From Beijerinckiaceae bacterium (GTDB lineage Bacteria; Pseudomonadota; Alphaproteobacteria; Rhizobiales; Beijerinckiaceae): 18,238 nucleotides of DNA. Made by a program: the position numbers and the translations under genes. The stretch spans positions 1-18,238 of the forward strand of contig CANGRU010000006.1 of the NCBI GenBank assembly GCA_947456315.1, written 5' to 3'. Positions 14,681 through 18,238 of this stretch are shown here, one piece after another; position 1 is the stretch's first letter, and every line of letters starts with the position of its first letter. The notes under the pieces were generated by a model. It was given only the letters and a program-made list of their open reading frames with translations. It had not been told where the DNA came from and did not search any database.

Positions 14681-14779
14681 GCCCCTGTTTTGCTTGACTT
14701 CGACCCCTGAAATGGACAGGTTCCGCCGACCTCCGGCGACCTTTAGCCGGTTCCAGGCCCCAGCGGCCCAGCCAACGCG

Positions 14780-15736
14780 ATGAGCATGCGGTCATACCTC
14801 GATTTTGAAAAACCAGTGGCCGAACTCGAGGCCAAAATCGACGAGCTTCGCGGCTTGAAGACAGACGCGTCGGGTGCGATTGGCGAAGAGCTGAAGAAGC
14901 TCGAAGCACGCGCCGCCAAAACGCTGGCTGACCTCTATGCGACCCTGACGCCTTGGCAAAAGACGCAAGTCGCCCGCCATCAGAACCGTCCGCATTTTGC
15001 CGATTACATCTCCCAGATGATCGAGGAATTCACGCCGCTCGCGGGGGACCGCAAATTCGGCGAAGACGAAGCTCTGGTCGCAGGTTTTGGCCGTTTCCGT
15101 GGACGCTCGGTCTGCGTCATGGGGCAGGAAAAGGGTTTCGATACCGAAAGCCGCCTGCGTCATAATTTCGGCATGACGCGCCCCGAAGGCTATCGCAAAG
15201 CCGTACGCCTGATGGAAATGGCGGATCGTTTCGGTCTGCCGGTGATCTCGCTGGTCGATACAGCGGGAGCTTTCCCGGGCATTGATGCGGAAGAACGTGG
15301 TCAGGCGGAAGCCATCGCCCGCTCCACCGAAGCCTGTCTTGATCTGGGCGTGCCCAATGTGGCCGTGATTGTGGGTGAAGGCGGCTCGGGCGGTGCAGTG
15401 GCCATTGCCACGGCCAGCCGCGTGCTGATGCTGGAACATTCCATTTATACAGTGGCCTCGCCCGAGGCTTCGGCTTCCATCCTGTGGCGCGATTCGGGTC
15501 GCCGTCAGGATGCCGCCACCAATATGAAGATCACCGCGCAGGATTTGCTGAAATTCGGCATTATCGACGGCATTATTGCCGAGCCGACCGGTGGTGCACA
15601 TCGCAATCCGGCGGCCATGATCAAGGCGGCGGGTGATGCCATTGAAAAAGCTCTGGCCGATTTCAAGGGCATGACGCCCGAGGCCATTCGCAATGCAAGG
15701 GCGGACAAATTCCTCGCCATGGGTCGCAAGCTCTGA
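14780..15736 (+). CDS. accA: Acetyl-CoA carboxylase carboxyltransferase subunit alpha
   Basis: Alpha subunit of the carboxyltransferase that, with AccD, transfers the carboxyl group from biotin on AccB to acetyl-CoA, giving malonyl-CoA for fatty-acid synthesis. It has 318 residues, as usual for alphaproteobacteria. The N-terminal helical part opens YLDFEKPVAELEAKIDELR. The crotonase-like core has GQEKGFDTESRLRHNFGM (115-132), LVDTAGAFPGIDAEERGQ (158-175), VGEGGSGGAVAIA (198-210) and SPEASASILWRD (227-238), which contribute the oxyanion-hole glycines and the CoA and carboxybiotin sites. No Shine-Dalgarno match precedes ATG 14780; ATG 14786 two codons on is an alternative. It lies 99 bases after xerD on the same strand. 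Confidence 0.97.
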   Translation: MSMRSYLDFEKPVAELEAKIDELRGLKTDASGAIGEELKKLEARAAKTLADLYATLTPWQKTQVARHQNRPHFADYISQMIEEFTPLAGDRKFGEDEALVAGFGRFRGRSVCVMGQEKGFDTESRLRHNFGMTRPEGYRKAVRLMEMADRFGLPVISLVDTAGAFPGIDAEERGQAEAIARSTEACLDLGVPNVAVIVGEGGSGGAVAIATASRVLMLEHSIYTVASPEASASILWRDSGRRQDAATNMKITAQDLLKFGIIDGIIAEPTGGAHRNPAAMIKAAGDAIEKALADFKGMTPEAIRNARADKFLAMGRKL

Positions 15737-15769
15737 CCGCACAGCTTGCGGGAGGGCTGGGTAAGCCCC
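15737..15769 (+). terminator. Two short hairpins after accA, possible weak terminator
   Basis: CCGCA-CAGCT-TGCGG directly after the stop and GGGCT-GGGTA-AGCCC (15754-15768), followed only by CATCTTTGC. Stems are five pairs and there is no proper T-run, so read-through into the transpeptidase gene is likely. Confidence 0.25.
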
Positions 15770-15872
15770 ATCTTTGCAATATGGTAACCAAGGCGTAACA
15801 TAGCTGCTGTAAGGCTTGGAGATGGTCTGCCGGAGCAGGCTGATCTTGTTGCGTCTCTTCAGGGCGGTTCCG

Positions 15873-17207
15873 ATGTTGCAGTCTAGGCAGAAGCTCCTTT
15901 CTTTCGTGCGTCCGGCTTCGCGCATTGCGGCCATTGCTTTGGCGGCCGGTCTGCTGGCAGCCTGTCAGGAAACACGCACCGGCGCCAAGGCCTATCGCGC
16001 TATTCCCTCCGACACGCTCGCCTTGATGGAAAAGAACGGCACGACGAAAAACGCGCCTGTGCTGATCCGTGCCTACAAGAAAGAAGCCGAGCTCGAAGTC
16101 TGGAAGATGAAGGCCAACGGCGAATACGCCTATATCAAAACCTTCCCGATGTGCCGCTGGTCCGGCCAGCTTGGGCCCAAGCGCCGCGAAGGCGATCGTC
16201 AGGTGCCGGAAGGTTTCTACACAATCTCGCCGGGCCAGATGAATCCGAACTCGGCTTATTATCTGTCGTTCAATGTCGGCTATCCCAACACGCTGGATCG
16301 CGCGCAAGGATTTACCGGCGGCAGCATTATGGTGCATGGCGCCTGTTCGTCGGCGGGTTGCTTCTCGATGACGGACGAGCAGATCGAAGAGATTTACGCG
16401 ATTGCGCGTGAGGCATTTGCAGGTGGCCAGCGCGCCATTCAAATGCAATCGATGCCGTTCCGCATGACACCGGAAAATCTGGCCAAGCATCGTCTTGATC
16501 CCAACATGGCTTTCTGGCGTCAGCTGAAAGAAGGCATGGATCGCTTCGATGTGACCAAGCGCGAACCGCAGATCAATTTCTGCGGACGCCGTTATGTTTT
16601 TGATGGCGCGGCCAATGGTCAGCGTCTGGATGTGAACGCGGCCTGCCCGCCGCTCGCCACCGATCCCAATGTCGATGCGCTGGTTGCCCAGAAGCGTCAG
16701 GCGGATGACCAGAAAGTTGCCGAGCTCGTCAATCGCGGCGTCACGCCGATCAAGCTTGTTTATAATGATGGCGGCCAACATCCTTCCATGGCGCATGTGA
16801 TGGAAGTGAGCCGCCCCGAGGCGCTTGCTCAAGAGCCGCGTGAAATCCCGCTCGATGCGCAAGGTCGCCCGCTCACAACGCAGATGGCGAAAGCTGAAAC
16901 AGCGGCAGCTTCATCTGCTGTGGCTATGACCACCGCAGCGAAAGCGGCTTCGCCATCCGCAAAGCCAGTTGACGCGGCTTCGGACGATACGGGCTTGATC
17001 CAAAATTGGCTGGGCTTCTCGATCTTTGGAGAGACGAAGTCTGAGGGCGCAACCTCCGCCATTGCCCAACCCATGCCATTGCCTGTGCCCCGTCCGCGTG
17101 CGCTGCTTGATGGCAAGCCGCAGGCCTCGCTTTCTCCTTCCCATTCTGTGCGCATGGCGGCGGGTGCAGCTCCCATCCTTGGCAATGGCCTGAGCGCGCG
17201 TAACTGA
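15873..17207 (+). CDS. Murein L,D-transpeptidase (YkuD domain), lipoprotein
   Basis: Cross-links peptidoglycan stem peptides through 3-3 bonds, or attaches proteins to peptidoglycan, in the periplasm. The start chosen is ATG 15873, with AGGG 8 bases upstream and a normal lipoprotein signal: basic MLQSRQKLLSFVRPASR, a hydrophobic stretch, then lipobox LLAAC with the lipidated Cys31. Earlier in-frame starts (TTG 15816, ATG 15822) would put 17-19 extra residues before the signal. The YkuD catalytic motif is HGACSSAGCFSM with His155 and the nucleophile Cys163. KTFPMCRWSGQLGPKRREGDRQVPEGFYTI is the strand-rich entry to the domain. The last 170 residues or so are Ala/Pro/Ser-rich and look unstructured (MPLPVPRPRALLDG). 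The product has 444 residues. In several Hyphomicrobiales this type of gene follows accA (recalled). Confidence 0.92.
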   Translation: MLQSRQKLLSFVRPASRIAAIALAAGLLAACQETRTGAKAYRAIPSDTLALMEKNGTTKNAPVLIRAYKKEAELEVWKMKANGEYAYIKTFPMCRWSGQLGPKRREGDRQVPEGFYTISPGQMNPNSAYYLSFNVGYPNTLDRAQGFTGGSIMVHGACSSAGCFSMTDEQIEEIYAIAREAFAGGQRAIQMQSMPFRMTPENLAKHRLDPNMAFWRQLKEGMDRFDVTKREPQINFCGRRYVFDGAANGQRLDVNAACPPLATDPNVDALVAQKRQADDQKVAELVNRGVTPIKLVYNDGGQHPSMAHVMEVSRPEALAQEPREIPLDAQGRPLTTQMAKAETAAASSAVAMTTAAKAASPSAKPVDAASDDTGLIQNWLGFSIFGETKSEGATSAIAQPMPLPVPRPRALLDGKPQASLSPSHSVRMAAGAAPILGNGLSARN

Positions 17208-17249
17208 TCTTTCCGGGGGCAACCACCTAAGGTCGTATCATCCAGCCAA

Positions 17250-17291
17250 GCCTGTCTTTGCGTAAGACGCGAAGACAGGCCGCTGGAGCGG
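17250..17291 (+). terminator. Tandem hairpins after the transpeptidase gene
   Basis: GCCTGTCTT (17250-17258) pairs with AAGACAGGC (17272-17280); after one T/G mismatch, GCGT pairs with ACGC, giving about 14 pairs around the loop AAG. It overlaps by one base a second stem, CCGC-TGGA-GCGG (17280-17291), followed only by CTTTGC. It is the strongest hairpin in the window, between the transpeptidase stop and the next ATG (17311). Lack of a T-run makes Rho-independent termination uncertain; it may be a processing or attenuation structure. Confidence 0.55.
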
Positions 17292-17310
17292 CTTTGCATG
17301 GGGGGTTGTT

Positions 17311-18238
17311 ATGCTTTTCACGCGTCGCCTTGTGACGGCGGGTCTGCTTTCGGGCCTGAGCGTCAATCTGTCTTTTGCCCAATCACGCAAGCAGATCAAT
17401 CTGATCGTGCCGTTTCCGCCCGGCGGATCGGTCGATACATTGGCGCGTGTCATGCAGGAGGGTTTGCAGGAACGCCTCAATGCAACTGTGATCATTGAAA
17501 ACAAGGCCGGCGCCAATGGTGCGATTGGTGCTGCGCAAGCAGCCAAATCAGCTCCCGATGGTCTGACATTGATGGCGACCTTTGATTCCCATTCCACCAT
17601 TCCAGCTTTGCTGGAGCGCCCGCCGCTTGATGTCGAAAAAGATCTCGTGCCCGTCATGCTGGTCGGCAAAGCGCCTTATATTGTCGCCACCAGCACCAAC
17701 AAGCCGTTCAAGAATTTTGCCGATGTGATTGCTGCGGCCAAAACAGCGCCGGTTTCTTACGGCACATCAGGCCCCGGCAGTAGCGGACATCTCGCCATGG
17801 TCATGCTGGGGCGCAAGGCGCAAGCAGCCCTCAATCATGTGCCCTACAGAGGCGCTGGCCCCGCGATCAATGATGCGATTGGCGGCCATATCGATTTGAT
17901 CTGCGCATCGGTCGCTGCGCTCCTGCCCCAGATTCAGGCCGGCAGTTTGCGCCCCATCATGCAGATGGGCCCGCAGCGACTGAAAAGTCTGCCCGATGCC
18001 CCCACCACGGCCGAAAGCGGGTTTCCCGATTTTCTGGCTGAAGCCTGGTGGGGCTTTTTCGCGCCCAAAGGCACGCCCGAGCCGATTGTGAATGAAACCT
18101 ATGCGGCTTTACGCGATGTGCTGACCATGCCGACTGTCAGCCAGCGCCTGCAGGAGACACAGCAAATGACGCTGCTCCTGCAAGGCCCCAAAGACTTCGC
18201 ACCCTTCTTTGCCAAGGAGGTCGAATTTTGGGGCAAGG
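17311..18238 (+). CDS. TTT-family periplasmic substrate-binding protein (Bug-like), 3' end cut by the window
   Basis: Translation from ATG 17311 is open to the last base: 309 residues with no stop, so the gene continues beyond the window (family members have about 320-330). The signal MLFTRRLVTAGLLSGLSVNLSFA has an Arg-Arg pair before a hydrophobic stretch, so Tat export is possible; likely cleavage is after SFA. Bug-family marks are INLIVPFPPGGSVDTLARVM (29-48), VIIENKAGANGAIGAAQAAKSAPDGLTL (60-87), SYGTSGPGSSGHLAM (149-163), LNHVPYRGAGPAINDAIGGHIDL (174-196) and APTTAESGFPDF. It is closer to the classic Bug pattern than the binding protein at 3490. The ligand is unknown. GGGGGG lies a few bases upstream of the ATG. 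Confidence 0.92.
   Translation, partial: MLFTRRLVTAGLLSGLSVNLSFAQSRKQINLIVPFPPGGSVDTLARVMQEGLQERLNATVIIENKAGANGAIGAAQAAKSAPDGLTLMATFDSHSTIPALLERPPLDVEKDLVPVMLVGKAPYIVATSTNKPFKNFADVIAAAKTAPVSYGTSGPGSSGHLAMVMLGRKAQAALNHVPYRGAGPAINDAIGGHIDLICASVAALLPQIQAGSLRPIMQMGPQRLKSLPDAPTTAESGFPDFLAEAWWGFFAPKGTPEPIVNETYAALRDVLTMPTVSQRLQETQQMTLLLQGPKDFAPFFAKEVEFWGK

Noticed and set aside
14792..16862. Two long minus-strand frames (380 and 399 residues) opposite accA and the transpeptidase
   Set aside because: His/Arg-rich shadow translations; both opposing genes have clear signatures and full length.

Overview
The window looks like the chromosome of an alphaproteobacterium, most likely of the order Hyphomicrobiales (Rhizobiales). 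The evidence is gene content: an NdvA/ChvA-type glucan exporter, the run xerD - accA - L,D-transpeptidase, a small SWIB-domain protein, and many carboxylate-transport parts. This is inference from protein resemblance and gene order; no search was run. There is no CRISPR array, phage module or insertion sequence, and the window is mostly housekeeping and transport.

Layout. 109-184 (+): tRNA-Ala(CGC). 206-2143 (-): panD, a DEDDh exonuclease and two small unknown genes. 2419-4494 (+): an LDH2-family dehydrogenase followed by a periplasmic binding protein of the tripartite tricarboxylate transporter (TTT) family. 4680-5853 (+): a SWIB protein and an endonuclease/exonuclease/phosphatase (EEP) protein. 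5910-7988 (-): a 692-residue TTT permease that appears to be a TctA-TctB fusion. 7989-8502: a 514-base gap with a cluster of TGCAGC motifs and palindromes. 8503-9871 (-): the two subunits of a 3-oxoacid-type CoA-transferase. 10067-11836 (+): NdvA-like ABC exporter. 11833-13605 (-): shikimate kinase fused to 3-dehydroquinate synthase (AroK-AroB). 13727-17207 (+): xerD, accA and a lipoprotein L,D-transpeptidase. 17311-18238 (+): a second TTT binding protein, cut by the window end.

How the genes fit. Central metabolism is represented by beta-alanine/pantothenate synthesis (panD), the shikimate pathway (aroKB), fatty-acid synthesis (accA) and keto-acid activation (CoA-transferase). Envelope functions are glucan export and peptidoglycan cross-linking. 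The carboxylate theme is strong: two TTT binding proteins, one fused permease, an LDH2 hydroxyacid dehydrogenase and a CoA-transferase lie within 16 kb. The usual compact tctC-tctB-tctA operon is absent, and the permease lies on the opposite strand from both binding proteins.

The most interesting items are the two gene fusions and the palindrome/repeat cluster upstream of the permease. None of them amounts to a clearly new system on sequence alone.
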